Source: Symsagittifera roscoffensis
Lineage: Eukaryota; Xenacoelomorpha; Acoela; Convolutidae
Assembly (NCBI RefSeq): GCF_963678635.1
Contig: NC_087070.1
Coordinates: forward strand, 19,253,318-19,317,317
DNA length: 64,000 nucleotides
Direction of reading: 5' to 3'
Below the pieces are notes generated by a model. The model made no database searches, was not told the origin of the DNA, and worked only from the letters and a program-made list of their open reading frames with translations. Position 1 is the first letter of the stretch. Every line of letters begins with the position of its first letter. This document shows, one piece after another, positions 50,401-54,084 of the stretch. The position numbers were made by a program, and so were the translations under genes.

Positions 50401-53400
50401 CAAAAACGCCCCCAAGGATAAATGACTAACGCTAAGTGCGGCGTAGAAACTTCGACTAGTAGATTAGTAAACTCACGGCCTTTCCATCTGTGCCACGGTT
50501 GCTTAACGATAGGTAAACACTAGCCACAAGTAAAGCAGATAATATATTATAGCAGAAGTCGCACTATATTAGCACGTAAATTTGCGAGTTAGATTGGAAA
50601 AAAGTGGAGGCACTGGCTAGTGTAATCAGATCTACAGTTCGGGCAGCATGAACAACATGAAGGCAACCAAAAATTACCCGTAAGGATTTGACGGCGACTG
50701 AAAAAAAAACAAAAGGAGAAATTTGTGGGCTAAAACCGAAATGAACGCGTTGGCATCTGGCGAAACCGAAAGATAGCAAAACGGAAAGAAAATAGACCAA
50801 CGCACAACAATAACAAACCACATGGCATTTGAGTTAGTTCAAATTGTGAGTTCCGGTTTTCAAAGGGAGTGATGTACATCAAGGAGAGAAGAGCGAAATT
50901 TTGTGAGGAATAGCCGAGACCGGTTGTCAGCTCAATGTATATTAAAATCAATTTTTGAAATGGCAATCAGAAAAGAAAAAAATCGAAGCATTACGCTTTG
51001 TCACAGTCTAGGTTCCAGTTTGAAGCATTATCGTAGCGCAATCATCCATTTTAAAAGCTAAGCTTTAATACAGACGAAAATGAGCTTCGCACCATTTGCG
51101 ATAAAAAAGAATGGTGACGTACAAAAGATGATGTTCTCAAACAAAAAATGGAAAAATTATTAAATTCTGTTGAAGAAAAATCCAATTGCAATTTTTATAG
51201 AAATCAATTAGAAAAAAAATCGAAAACAAAGAAGGTTCGGGTTTAAAAAAAAAACTTAAAAATAAGCCTTAATTATTTCGAAACTTAACATTATTCAACC
51301 AAATAACCTACATCACTTACAGGAAAACTTGCTAAAAACTGAAATCACAATGAAACACAGAGGCGAAGCTGAGCTTTTCACCACTGGCGATACAATAAAT
51401 ACAGGGTTAAAACAGCATGAAGCTCAACAACCAGCAAAAATTACTTCCAACTATGTTACATTTGAAACAAATGATCACGAAAAACTAAGTATTTTTAAGA
51501 TGTCCCAATGGTGTTGAACTTGCTCATTCATAAATTAGGCACCAGGGTCTTATCGATTTCATAAATAATACCGTAAATTGTAGGAAACAAGCTATATGGT
51601 AAAAACAAATCCGACGGAATTAAAGCCGGCAGCCAACAAGCTGAAATTAAACGAAATGTTTCGGCAAAAAACTGATAAAAAACCATGTACTATCCATATA
51701 TTATCCATGAGCTCCATTTATGTCTTGAAGGCAAGGTGTTATATACACTTCGAAAACTAAACCGATAGCTTAATTGACAACAATAAAGCCGAAAAACCAT
51801 CCGCCAAAAAATGAAAATATCGAAATTCTATAATTATACATGCAAGAAGATATATCAAAATGTATGAAGATTTTTCTGAAAAAAAAACATGCCCAGACAG
51901 AAGAATGCGATGAAAAGTTATCATTGGAAGAAAACATTGGAAGAAAAAAGCATTGGAAGAAAACTTATCAAACATTAACGAAACCAAAAATTCTGAGCAA
52001 AAACCTTTCAAGCTGAAAAAAGTTTCAAAAAAATTTGAACCTAATACAAAGTTTGAACTTACCTTCTCCCCCAAAACACTCACAAAACATATTTATCATC
52101 AGCAGGTGCAACCCGATGCCACTAATGCAATATTGAAAAAGGCCGAAACCTTTCAAGCAAGAAAAAAAAACAATAAAAAATCTGAACTTAATTGAAACTA
52201 ACAAAAGCTTCTCAAAACACAGACACGCACAGAGAAAAAATTTTCTATCAAACGGCTCAATATGAGACAACTAACCCGATATAAAATCGGCCGAAACCTA
52301 TTAAGCCTAAAAGGAAAAAAATCTAATAAATCGAGATGGAAAAATTACAACCAACAAAAAACGCAAATATCGAAAAGGAAGGATATTTAAAAAACATTTC
52401 CTGAGTATTTATGATTTAAAAAAATTTTGACACGGAAATTGGCCAAGCCTAAAATACACGAGGCACGAAAATTTATTGTAAAAAAACTTACTTAACTTTT
52501 TTCTAACCGAAAGTTTAGGTGTATAAAAACCAGGAAACGGTGAACTGTAATTTCCTTTGAAAAAAAGTAAATAATTAGACCTTGTTATACTATTGAAAAA
52601 AAATAGCATAACAGCCGAATTACACACTGAAAAAGCTTGTGAAAAGCTGAAACTAAGCCGGCAAATAATAAATTAAAAACAACGAAGCTGAAAAATCAAA
52701 AAAAAAACTTTTAAAATATTTTTGATTGCGAAATTATCGGAAAAACACTTATTAAGGGATTAATAGATCAAAAGCCAAAGATATGATGAAAAAGTCGAAG
52801 TCAGTCTACCAAAATATGAACTTGAGCGAAAGAAAATTCATATTTTTTGGAGAAAAACGAAACAAGAACAGCCAATTAGGTGCAAGTAGCCCAGAAAGTT
52901 CCACGCGAATTTAATAAGTAGATATAAATAAAACATGAGAAAATCAAAAACTTTTGATTTACTTTTTCCTTGTTTAAGTTTTATTTGGTGAGAGGATTGT
53001 CAATTGGTTGAAAATAAATGAAGTGATCGGAACATGAACGAACAAAACACGAACTAAAAAATTAGAAATTCAATTCGCTCATTAACATATAAAAAGCTAT
53101 TTAAATCTTGAAAAAAATGGCAGGTAAATTGATGCTTCAGATGACTGAAATCATTTGTCTAACCTTCTGTTTTAAACAATCCTTCAGTCCAAAAATTTTA
53201 ATCTGAATGAATTTATTCAAGCTAAAACTGTTCTTTTCGAGGTCGCTGATTTCGACTCGCAAAACCCGTGTCTAAAAAAAACTTATTAACATAAAACGCA
53301 GTAGTTTTTGACCAATGAAACTGCTCAAGACCACCAATATTGCCAACAATTGGACATTACTATACTATACGTACTCACCCTGCTCATCTGGGTCGTGTGG

Positions 53401-54001
53401 TACGACAAGAGCTAGCACAAGGGAGAAGATGGAAGCGCAGATGAGGATGATTAGGGTAAGGTCTTGGCAGGCCTCCCAGCACAGCTGCAGAAAGGATTTG
53501 GGTTTCTTCGGAGGAATGACGTTGCCACCAAATTGTCGCTCGCGTTTCGCTATGTCTTCACTATCAGAAGTACATAGACCTTAAAAAACATCCCAGCTAT
53601 TGGAAAACTGAAAACGATTGCTTTGTGAATGGACCTCGTCTCCATTGTTTTTTTTCGAAGGCACACAGATGCGCTTCGTTTACCCGCTTTAGATGAACTT
53701 TTTTCCAGAACCTGATCAAAGATTTGTCAAGAAAAGCAAGGTTTGTATAATGCAATTTTACAAGAAAAGAAATCCATCTCAGAGATTTTTCGAAAAATCA
53801 TGAAAAACAATCTTAATGAAGTTAACCTTTTGAAGCATCGACGCCAAGAGACCTTGCTAGTCCAATTGCTCCGCCATAGGTATCGGTTATTTTCGACAAG
53901 CTTTCTGCATTTCTATCCTTCATAAGGTCACATAAGGCTTCCACTGAGACTGGAAAAACATCCTCTGTAGCCACACCCTTTTCCGGGTCTCTAGACGTCA
54001 T
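2332..54001 (-). CDS. Plasma-membrane Ca2+-ATPase (PMCA), 18 coding exons, 3' end incomplete
   Basis: Spliced order: 54001-53827, 53579-53379, 36152-35940, 35553-35413, 27755-27609, 25279-25037, 23371-23172, 20832-20634, 17763-17585, 17310-17204, 16956-16722, 15595-15417, 15086-14888, 8971-8780, 7703-7490, 7376-7153, 6801-6546, 2462-2332. The sum is 3435 nt or 1145 codons with no stop, and every junction phase matches. The protein is a P2B ATPase that exports Ca2+ across the plasma membrane using ATP. Seen: TGES (225-228), PEGLP in TM4 (424-428), phosphorylated Asp467 in [13 protein letters not shown] (593-596), TGDGTNDGP (787-795), TM6 Asn883 and Asp887, and a C-terminal calmodulin-binding segment (1132-1145). 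Vertebrate PMCAs are about the same length to this point. SERCA is excluded by the C-terminal extension and by [12 protein letters not shown]. The terminal coding exon after residue 1145 is unresolved. Confidence 0.97.
4486..4566 (-). repeat. SINE-C-like tRNA-derived head
   Basis: On the minus strand it shows a Pol III B-box-like GACTCGAATCTAG and, about 45 nt upstream, an A-box-like TAGCCGAGAAGTAACGG. It follows a run of A on the plus strand (aaaaaaaacaggtcctgg). Related copies are near 11.88 and 18.97 kb. Confidence 0.5.
4850..5500 (-). repeat. Long SINE-A copy with tRNA-like head
   Basis: Begins with aggcgaatctgcgcttcgc, has a degenerate tRNA-like region at about 4949-5031 (B box on the minus strand, GGATCGAATCC), a spacer with gcagctacat, and ends in the family tail tgtgacttaggttgg near 5420. 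It aligns across roughly 650 bp with the copy at 15.98-16.64 kb, sharing caaactgaaggcatccac and gatgaattaaaaa-gcatcaactgtg. Many mismatches indicate an old insertion. Confidence 0.7.
6221..6557. repeat. 169 bp tandem duplication across exon 17 donor
   Basis: Copy 1 (6221-6388) and copy 2 (6390-6557) are nearly identical, differing at a few positions. Copy 2 contains the last ~12 bp of PMCA exon 17, its donor at 6546 and 150 bp of intron 17. Copy 1 therefore carries a second GTAGAA donor near 6377 preceded by a few exon bases but no full exon. Confidence 0.9.
6546..6801 (-). CDS. PMCA exon 17: TM10 and start of C-terminal tail, residues 1017-1101
   Basis: Encodes [10 protein letters not shown]10 ([19 protein letters not shown]), then a polar tail with a tract rich in Gly, Ala and Asn ([17 protein letters not shown]). 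The donor CTCCAG/GTAGAA at 6546 ends in phase 1 and joins exon 18 in frame. If the donor were not used, the frame would run on to a stop at 6511. The last 12 bp and the donor are part of a tandem duplication (6221-6557). Confidence 0.9.
6867..6934. repeat. Three tandem copies of a ~22 bp unit in intron 16
   Basis: The unit ttgcgatacagcatgatcga occurs three times in succession, with 2-3 bp between copies. It lies about 65 bp upstream of exon 17's acceptor on the gene's strand. A related ttgcgatac string is part of SINE-A heads elsewhere. Confidence 0.9.
7153..7376 (-). CDS. PMCA exon 16: TM8 and [12 protein letters not shown], residues 942-1016
   Basis: Encodes an extracellular loop ([17 protein letters not shown]), TM8 ([14 protein letters not shown]), the PMCA signature [15 protein letters not shown] and TM9. 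Acceptor is tttcttcag/GG and donor is CCAA/GTGAGT, ending in phase 0. The motif [12 protein letters not shown] separates PMCA from SERCA. Confidence 0.96.
7490..7703 (-). CDS. PMCA exon 15: TM6-TM7, residues 871-941
   Basis: Encodes [20 protein letters not shown] with Asn883 and Asp887 of the TM6 Ca2+ site, then [20 protein letters not shown] and TM7. Acceptor is ttgtttag/GC and donor is GCAG/GTAGCC, ending in phase 1. The next intron is only 113 bp, the shortest in the gene. Confidence 0.97.
8108..8582. mobile_element. MITE with 9 bp target duplication (MULE-like)
   Basis: The element is 8117-8573, flanked by a perfect AAATTGACG repeat at 8108-8116 and 8574-8582. Both ends, read inward, give a GG..GT..GGACA.CA.GCC start followed by GACGGGACTTCAAGCCGAA. 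The TIR is about 40 bp with one or two extra copies of the GACTTCAAGCCGAA motif inside. There is no coding sequence. A 9 bp duplication is typical of Mutator-like DNA transposons. It sits in PMCA intron 14. Confidence 0.85.
8780..8971 (-). CDS. PMCA exon 14: end of P-domain and TM5, residues 807-870
   Basis: Encodes [20 protein letters not shown], then [20 protein letters not shown] and TM5 (about 847-866). Acceptor is aattcag/GG and donor is ATCATG/GTCAGT, phase 0 to 0 (192 nt). The intron on its 5' side is 5.9 kb and holds a long inverted repeat. Confidence 0.96.
9270..9303 (-). repeat. SINE-A 5' fragment beside the inverted repeat
   Basis: gaggagaagcggagctttgctcacttgcgatac resembles the SINE-A start but has no tRNA-like head. 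It abuts the long inverted repeat at 9304. Confidence 0.45.
9304..10002. mobile_element. Long inverted repeat (foldback element)
   Basis: Arms 9304-9592 and about 9733-10002 are reverse complements of each other over nearly 290 bp, at roughly 85-95 percent by eye. Examples are cccttacgtagcccaac near 9570 and gttgggctacgtaaggg near 9750. The ~140 bp spacer is AT-rich. No coding sequence. Its arms would fold into a long hairpin in the PMCA pre-mRNA (intron 13). No clear target duplication was found. Confidence 0.85.
10040..11620. repeat. Composite repeat with degenerate tandem units
   Basis: Starts with aaccaaaattttcgtatgtc, matching gagccaaaactttcggatgt near 49478. From about 10900 it contains repeated units of roughly 140-160 bp with shared strings such as cacaacccgttatttcgat and agatttgggaggg, each diverged. 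The same arrangement recurs at 49.4-50.1 kb. Confidence 0.65.
11879..11950 (-). repeat. SINE-C-like fragment
   Basis: Contains caaggtcaggccgggtctctaacccagacc on the plus strand, whose reverse has a B-box-like GGGTTAGAGACCC. Degenerate relative of the copies near 4.49 and 18.97 kb. Confidence 0.4.
12850..12920. repeat. Short dispersed repeat, TAGCCGG family
   Basis: tagccggttactgtgcaagtagcacagaaagttccgaccat. Copies recur near 24.11, 37.50, 43.05 and 52.87 kb. TGTGC and GCACA could pair as a short hairpin. Function unknown. Confidence 0.6.
14083..14547. repeat. R1 dispersed repeat copy (degenerate)
   Basis: Contains ccaacagatagttgaaaaagg, gaaaactggatcactagt, gaaactagaagtcaatcacg and ends ttcatcgactcttaac. 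Same family as the copies at 19.9, 21.3, 24.6, 26.1, 40.3, 43.7 and 47.2 kb. Confidence 0.6.
14888..15086 (-). CDS. PMCA exon 13: P-domain hinge TGDGTNDGP, residues 740-806
   Basis: Encodes [27 protein letters not shown] and the hinge [19 protein letters not shown]. Acceptor is tgtttgcag/AC and donor is GCAATG/GTTAGA, ending in phase 0. The dispersed repeat copy at 15.1-15.4 kb lies about 60 bp upstream of the acceptor. Confidence 0.97.
15147..15400. repeat. R1 dispersed repeat copy, partial
   Basis: ctagccaactgacagttgg, then acccatttgagaaaacaggatcaatagg. It lies in intron 12, about 60 bp from exon 13's acceptor. Confidence 0.5.
15417..15595 (-). CDS. PMCA exon 12: P-domain with MVTGDN, residues 681-739
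   Basis: Encodes [20 protein letters not shown], then [16 protein letters not shown] and the [19 protein letters not shown] segment. MVTGDN is the universal P-type ATPase P-domain motif. Acceptor is caattgtag/GT and donor is GACGG/GTAAGT, ending in phase 2. Confidence 0.97.
15981..16640 (-). repeat. Full-length SINE-A copy with tRNA-Leu-like head
   Basis: tRNA-like part at 16088-16169 on the minus strand: A box TGGCTGAGTGGATAGAGC, an anticodon loop CTCAAAA giving anticodon CAA (Leu), a long variable arm as in class II tRNAs, and B box GATTCGAATCC. The acceptor stem is degenerate, so it is not a working tRNA. The plus-strand order is gaggcgaagctg, the tRNA-like part, cagctacat, caaactgaaggcatcc, gatgaattaaaa, then tttgcgatttaggttgg and an ending palindrome actagcttcgcaagtgtaa. 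It lies in PMCA intron 11. Confidence 0.75.
16722..16956 (-). CDS. PMCA exon 11: nucleotide-binding to P-domain, residues 602-680
   Basis: Encodes a variable linker, then [27 protein letters not shown], and [16 protein letters not shown]. These match the family motifs (EPMAxDxLRTxCxAYRDF and GIEDPVRxEV). Acceptor is cgtttag/AT and donor is GACGAG/GTAAAC, ending in phase 0. Confidence 0.96.
17204..17310 (-). CDS. PMCA exon 10: nucleotide-binding domain with KGAS, residues 567-601
   Basis: Encodes [17 protein letters not shown] and [16 protein letters not shown] (593-596) contains the conserved lysine that contacts ATP in P-type ATPases. Acceptor is atttgtag/GT and donor is AAACT/GTGAGT, ending in phase 2. 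Confidence 0.96.
17585..17763 (-). CDS. PMCA exon 9: nucleotide-binding domain, residues 507-566
   Basis: Encodes [12 protein letters not shown], then [18 protein letters not shown], the conserved VGNKTECxLLG core of the PMCA nucleotide-binding domain. Acceptor is cgttttag/CA. The donor is CTCAAA/GTAACA, so the exon ends in phase 0 ahead of VYTFNS. Confidence 0.95.
18180..18222 (-). repeat. SINE-A start fragment
   Basis: gaggcgaagctgcgcttcgc followed by accacttgcgatacaaaagc. No tRNA-like head follows within 100 bp. In intron 8. Confidence 0.6.
18968..19050 (-). repeat. SINE-C-like tRNA-derived head
   Basis: On the minus strand an A-box-like TGGTCTGGAGGTAATGAAT is followed, about 30 nt later, by a B box GGTTCGAGACT. 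It follows an A run on the plus strand, as in the copies near 4.49 and 11.88 kb. A short SINE-A head starts about 140 bp to the right. Confidence 0.55.
19185..19345 (-). repeat. SINE-A copy, head only
   Basis: tRNA-like sequence at 19196-19267 with B box GGTTCGAATCC on the minus strand, an A-box-like TGGCACAGGTGCGAGG, and the family spacer (gcagcttaagatgctaac, caaattgccaataaaatgc). The 3' tail is absent. Confidence 0.6.
19703..20280. repeat. Two adjacent R1 dispersed repeat copies
   Basis: First copy from about 19703 (atagccaactgacagtagg). Second from about 19906 (catagccgacaaacagttgg), then gagaaaactggatcagtagg and ttcgaaactataaatcgatc. They are followed directly by a SINE-B copy. Head-to-tail order suggests the second inserted into or next to the first. 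Confidence 0.55.
20300..20530 (-). repeat. SINE-B copy (different tRNA head, same tail)
   Basis: tRNA-like head at 20307-20372 on the minus strand with A box TAGCGTAGAGGTAGGG and B box GGTTCGAACCT. A body specific to this family follows (cttgaagcctaagtgctat, tagtctgtgttaat), then tgcgacttaggttgaaaa, gtgcatactat and the palindrome acaagctttgcttgtg. It lies about 100 bp from exon 8's 3' end (20634) on its downstream side. Confidence 0.75.
20634..20832 (-). CDS. PMCA exon 8: phosphorylation site, residues 441-506
   Basis: Encodes [19 protein letters not shown] then [17 protein letters not shown]. Asp467 is the aspartate phosphorylated during the transport cycle. The rest is the N-domain start ([18 protein letters not shown]). 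Acceptor is tgtttag/AA and donor is CTAG/GTAACG, phase 0 to 1. Confidence 0.97.
21337..21680. repeat. R1 dispersed repeat copy
   Basis: catagccattcgaagattgg, gaacaatttatgattgg, gagaaaactggatcaatatg, and gaaactagaaatcgttcacg. The 40.3 kb copy has the same subfamily-specific start (cattcgaagattgg), so these two are closest relatives. Confidence 0.65.
22027..22390. mobile_element. MITE with AGCAGAATGGTCCAAGAGCAG subterminal repeats
   Basis: The inner element 22034-22383 is flanked by TAACTAG at 22027-22033 and 22384-22390, a possible 7 bp target duplication. The left end has agcagaatggtc, then gaatgggtccaagagcagaa. The right end, read inward, has aagcagaatggtccaagagc. The TIR continues as AGAAAAA-AGAAAAATAT. 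No coding sequence. In intron 7. Confidence 0.7.
23172..23371 (-). CDS. PMCA exon 7: TM3-TM4 with PEGLP, residues 374-440
   Basis: Encodes TM3 (about 375-392), an extracellular loop ([12 protein letters not shown]) and TM4 with [12 protein letters not shown] at 421-432, then LAYSVK. PEGL supplies part of the single Ca2+ site in PMCAs. Acceptor is aatatag/GA and donor is AAAG/GTAAAT, ending in phase 0. Confidence 0.97.
23372..24563. other. Intron 6 left part
   Basis: Contains one copy of the TAGCCGG repeat at 24107-24180. No other feature recognised. Confidence 0.4.
24107..24180. repeat. Short dispersed repeat, TAGCCGG family
   Basis: atagccggctgctgtgcac, then ttagttcctaacatt. Diverged copy of the 12.85 kb sequence. 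Confidence 0.5.
24564..24950. repeat. R1 dispersed repeat copy
   Basis: catagctaactgacaattgg, aacaatttatgattggtgc, actggatcaataggtaaac, accagaagtcgatcacg. About 90 bp from exon 6's donor side (25037). Confidence 0.65.
25037..25279 (-). CDS. PMCA exon 6: acidic/Ser/Gly-rich loop plus KSVLQTKL segment, residues 293-373
   Basis: The first two thirds is low-complexity and highly acidic ([20 protein letters not shown]). The last third, [19 protein letters not shown], matches the conserved PMCA segment leading into TM3. Acceptor is ttggtttag/AC and donor is CTAG/GTAAAA, phases 1 to 1 (243 nt). Position corresponds to the mammalian splice-site-A and phospholipid-sensitive region. The cassette-like acidic part is unlike any vertebrate isoform I recall. 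Confidence 0.94.
25508..25545 (-). repeat. SINE-A start fragment
   Basis: agaggcgaagctgagcatcacttgatacgacgc is a short degenerate start of SINE-A with no tRNA-like head. Confidence 0.4.
25788..26022. mobile_element. MITE with subterminal CGACAATTCGTAAC repeats
   Basis: The left end reads ggtagggtgacaattcgtag and then two more degenerate copies (cgacaactcgtaacagc, cgacaactcgtaacaagg). The right end, read inward, has aaggcgacaattcgtaac and two to three more copies. The terminal inverted repeat is about 22 bp. The ~95 bp centre has no coding sequence. The target duplication is unclear. In intron 5. Confidence 0.75.
26088..26560. repeat. R1 dispersed repeat copy
   Basis: acagccaacacacagctggg, caatttatgattggcac, gggaaaactggagtgat, cgaaactagaagtcgatcacg, acctatataagagtattcacc and gttcatgactcttcataac. 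The longest R1 copy with both ends recognisable. Confidence 0.65.
26680..27235 (-). repeat. SINE-A-like array with three tRNA-like heads in tandem
   Basis: Starts ggcgaagctgaacaagtgg. tRNA-like heads on the minus strand are near 26728-26815 (partly duplicated inside), 26930-26990 and 27090-27165. Each shows a B-box-like string (GGTTCGATTCC, GGTCGGTTCCG, CGTTCGATTCG) followed by spacer (aataaagcag or accagtaaagcag). The spacing is about 160-200 bp. Confidence 0.65.
27609..27755 (-). CDS. PMCA exon 5: actuator domain end and start of the TM2-TM3 loop insert, residues 244-292
   Basis: Encodes [20 protein letters not shown] then [12 protein letters not shown], conserved in PMCAs, followed by a divergent Ala/Gly/Thr/Gln stretch ([16 protein letters not shown]). 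Acceptor is gttgtag/GT and donor is AAAG/GTTAGT, phases 1 to 1. The divergent tail starts the loop that corresponds to mammalian splice site A. Confidence 0.95.
29741..30960. repeat. 305 bp tandem array (AAAT-rich)
   Basis: Units begin at tgtacaaataattaaat: 29741, 30051, 30356 and 30661. The last is shortened. Units 2 and 3 are almost identical, with exact 305 bp spacing. Most of each unit is (AAAT)n or (ATAC)n. The minus-strand frames that result are simple-repeat artefacts. In PMCA intron 4. Confidence 0.95.
31117..31290. repeat. R1 dispersed repeat fragment
   Basis: gacaaacagtcaacagatgg, aaaagttgattaacactt. Weak 5' part of the R1 family. Directly right of the 305 bp array. Confidence 0.35.
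32360..32490. repeat. 48 bp tandem duplication
   Basis: taaatcacatttgtaagtaa followed by aattaaaaaat occurs at about 32406 and again at 32454. A simple local duplication with no obvious role. Confidence 0.75.
32705..32925 (-). repeat. SINE-A copy with tRNA-like head
   Basis: agacgaagcagcgcttcgc, cagctctataaagtgg, then the tRNA-like head at about 32801-32872 with B box GGTTCGAATCC on the minus strand and a degenerate A box TTCCGTTGCAGAG. The spacer has ctagccacaaataaagc. The 3' tail is not next to it; a tail fragment is at 35.29 kb. Confidence 0.65.
33230..34995. repeat. Degenerate ~165 bp satellite, interrupted by a SINE-B
   Basis: At least four units start near 33460, 33620, 33788 and 33951 with catagggttgctaat and contain aaaatc-taa-acgt-aa-tc and ttgaggcaaggtttgca. 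More units occur at 34750-34990 (cgtcatatctcagaagctg). Each unit is 160-170 bp with roughly 65-75 percent identity by eye. The SINE-B at 34.48-34.76 kb lies inside the block. Confidence 0.7.
34478..34760 (-). repeat. SINE-B copy
   Basis: tRNA-like head at 34480-34555 on the minus strand with A box TAGCGTAAAGGGAGGG and B-box-like GGTTAAAACC (TTCGAAC degraded). Same body as the 20.3 kb copy (tagtctgtgttaat, agctggtaattgatc), then tgcgacttaggtcgg and the tail palindrome acacaagctttgcttgtg. Confidence 0.75.
35283..35365 (-). repeat. SINE 3' tail fragment beside exon 4
   Basis: tttgcgagttaggttgg, gttcatactaataaaa, gcaagctcgcaagtgtaa. It matches the shared SINE-A/B tail. It ends about 50 bp from the GC donor of PMCA exon 4 (35413) within intron 4. 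Confidence 0.65.
35413..35553 (-). CDS. PMCA exon 4: actuator domain with TGES, residues 197-243
   Basis: Encodes [30 protein letters not shown] and [16 protein letters not shown] (225-228) is the actuator loop that drives dephosphorylation in P-type ATPases. Acceptor is ttttttcag/TA. The 3' end is CAG/GCAAGT, a GC rather than GT donor. The choice is supported because phase 1 here joins phase 1 of exon 5 to give [10 protein letters not shown], as in the family. Confidence 0.94.
35940..36152 (-). CDS. PMCA exon 3: TM2 and start of actuator domain, residues 126-196
   Basis: Encodes TM2 (about 136-153) followed by [17 protein letters not shown], a close match to the conserved VTAxNDWSKExQFRGLQ of PMCAs, then the actuator strand ending ILVGDI. 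Acceptor is tgtgtag/AT and donor is ATAG/GTCAGT, phases 1 to 1. The exon is a multiple of three (213 nt). Confidence 0.96.
36153..38427. other. Intron 2, part nearest exon 3
   Basis: Contains an R1 copy near 37.10-37.35 kb (catagctaacagaaagttgg, gagaaaactggatccatag) and a TAGCCGG repeat at 37498-37566. Otherwise AT-rich with no gene. Confidence 0.5.
37498..37566. repeat. Short dispersed repeat, TAGCCGG family
   Basis: atagccgtttgctgcgctg, tagcacagaatgttccgacc. Copy of the 12.85 kb sequence. Confidence 0.5.
38428..39347. repeat. GGAT-rich minisatellite
   Basis: About 920 bp dominated by ggat, ggctggat and ggatgg. The plus strand is strongly G over C. A minus-strand frame of 196 codons across this is an artefact of the repeat (short Ser/His/Pro repeats). 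Confidence 0.92.
39348..40255. repeat. TGCCC/TGCCT-rich minisatellite
   Basis: About 910 bp of degenerate 5-mers tgccc, tgcct and ctcgc on the plus strand, strongly C/T. On the minus strand this is GGGCA and AGGCA. A plus-strand frame of 310 codons results from low stop-codon density, not from a gene. It starts exactly where the GGAT block ends. Confidence 0.92.
40316..40790. repeat. R1 dispersed repeat copy
   Basis: catagccattcgaagattgg, caatttatgatcggtgc, aaaactggatcaataggt, gaaactagaaatcgttcacg and acctatataagagtcttcac. Closest to the 21.3 kb copy. It directly follows the TGCCC block. Confidence 0.65.
40791..43050. other. Intron 2 stretch without recognisable features
   Basis: Mixed AT content with no gene signal. 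Short frames show no family similarity. Confidence 0.4.
43051..43130. repeat. Short dispersed repeat, TAGCCGG family
   Basis: atagccggttacagaatgtc and a following poly-T. Partly deleted copy of the 12.85 kb sequence. Confidence 0.45.
43725..44170. repeat. R1 dispersed repeat copy
   Basis: atagccaacagacagttgg, caatttatgattgaatc, actggaacaataggtaaa, aaagtcgatcacg, and atgttcatcgactc. Confidence 0.6.
44171..47179. other. Intron 2 stretch without recognisable features
   Basis: Includes an alternating TA region near 45.6 kb (tatattatatatata). No gene found. Confidence 0.4.
47180..47600. repeat. R1 dispersed repeat copy
   Basis: catagctaactgacagtcgg, acaatttatgatggacac, gagaaaactaaatggatcaa and ttcattactcttaata. 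Confidence 0.65.
47601..49389. other. Intron 2 stretch, a GC-richer patch and an R1 fragment
   Basis: 47.6-47.76 kb is richer in G and C (cagggggtcgaat, gggggtcgaacccctg), possibly a degraded repeat. A weak R1 fragment is at 48.29-48.56 kb (tcttatgattggcac). Confidence 0.4.
49390..50110. repeat. Composite repeat related to 10.0-11.6 kb
   Basis: Starts with a SINE-A start fragment (aaggcgaagcttagcttcgc). Then gagccaaaactttcggatgt, ctcatgcggctc, ctcagatttgggaggaat and gcaacctgcaatttc, which parallel the first composite. Units near 49740-50100 are again about 140-150 bp long. Confidence 0.65.
50168..50630 (-). repeat. SINE-A copy with tRNA-like head
   Basis: Starts agaggcaaagctgcgcttcgc. tRNA-like head at 50261-50333 on the minus strand with B box GGTTCGATTCC and a long-variable-arm layout. 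A second degraded head is near 50425-50500 (tctgtgccacgg). The tail is tttgcgagttagattgg near 50580. Confidence 0.7.
51358..51397 (-). repeat. SINE-A start fragment
   Basis: agaggcgaagctgagcttttcaccactggcgatac without a tRNA-like head. Confidence 0.5.
51398..53378. other. Intron 2 stretch nearest exon 2
   Basis: Contains a TAGCCGG-like remnant near 52.87 kb (cagccaattaggtgcaag). Otherwise AT-rich. No gene. Confidence 0.4.
53379..53579 (-). CDS. PMCA exon 2: IPPKKPK motif and TM1, residues 59-125
   Basis: Encodes [20 protein letters not shown], then [13 protein letters not shown], the conserved PMCA sequence before TM1. TM1 spans about residues 99-118. Loop sequence ending DPDEQ follows. Acceptor is tttttaag/GT and donor is CAGG/GTGAGT, phases 1 to 1. 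The extracellular TM1-TM2 loop is short. Confidence 0.95.
53827..54001 (-). CDS. PMCA exon 1: N-terminal cytosolic segment, residues 1-58
   Basis: Starts at the ATG reading MTSRDPEKG. The PMCA N-terminal signature follows: a short helix (VEALCDLM), then ITDTYGG and LARSLGVD, matching the family pattern of KI-x-TYG followed by a C-R-L-K-T-like motif. The donor is AAAAG/GTTAAC, leaving phase 1. A TAA lies in frame 5' of the ATG, and the segment matches the usual PMCA length before the IPPKKPK motif. The split glycine codon joins exactly to exon 2. Confidence 0.9.
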
Positions 54002-54084
54002 CTCTGCTTTTCTGTGTTATGCTACATTGATCGCAGATATTATACTCATAAAGCTCTGAAACGACAATTCGAGGCAGTTGTTTC
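54002..54084 (-). other. Probable 5' UTR part of the first coding exon
   Basis: A pyrimidine-rich tract ending ttttctag lies just upstream of 54084 and looks like a 3' splice site. The 83 nt to the ATG carry an in-frame TAA, so the ATG at 54001 is the first possible start in this frame. This implies at least one more upstream non-coding exon, which I could not locate. The promoter is therefore probably farther right, possibly beyond the retrotransposon. Confidence 0.55.
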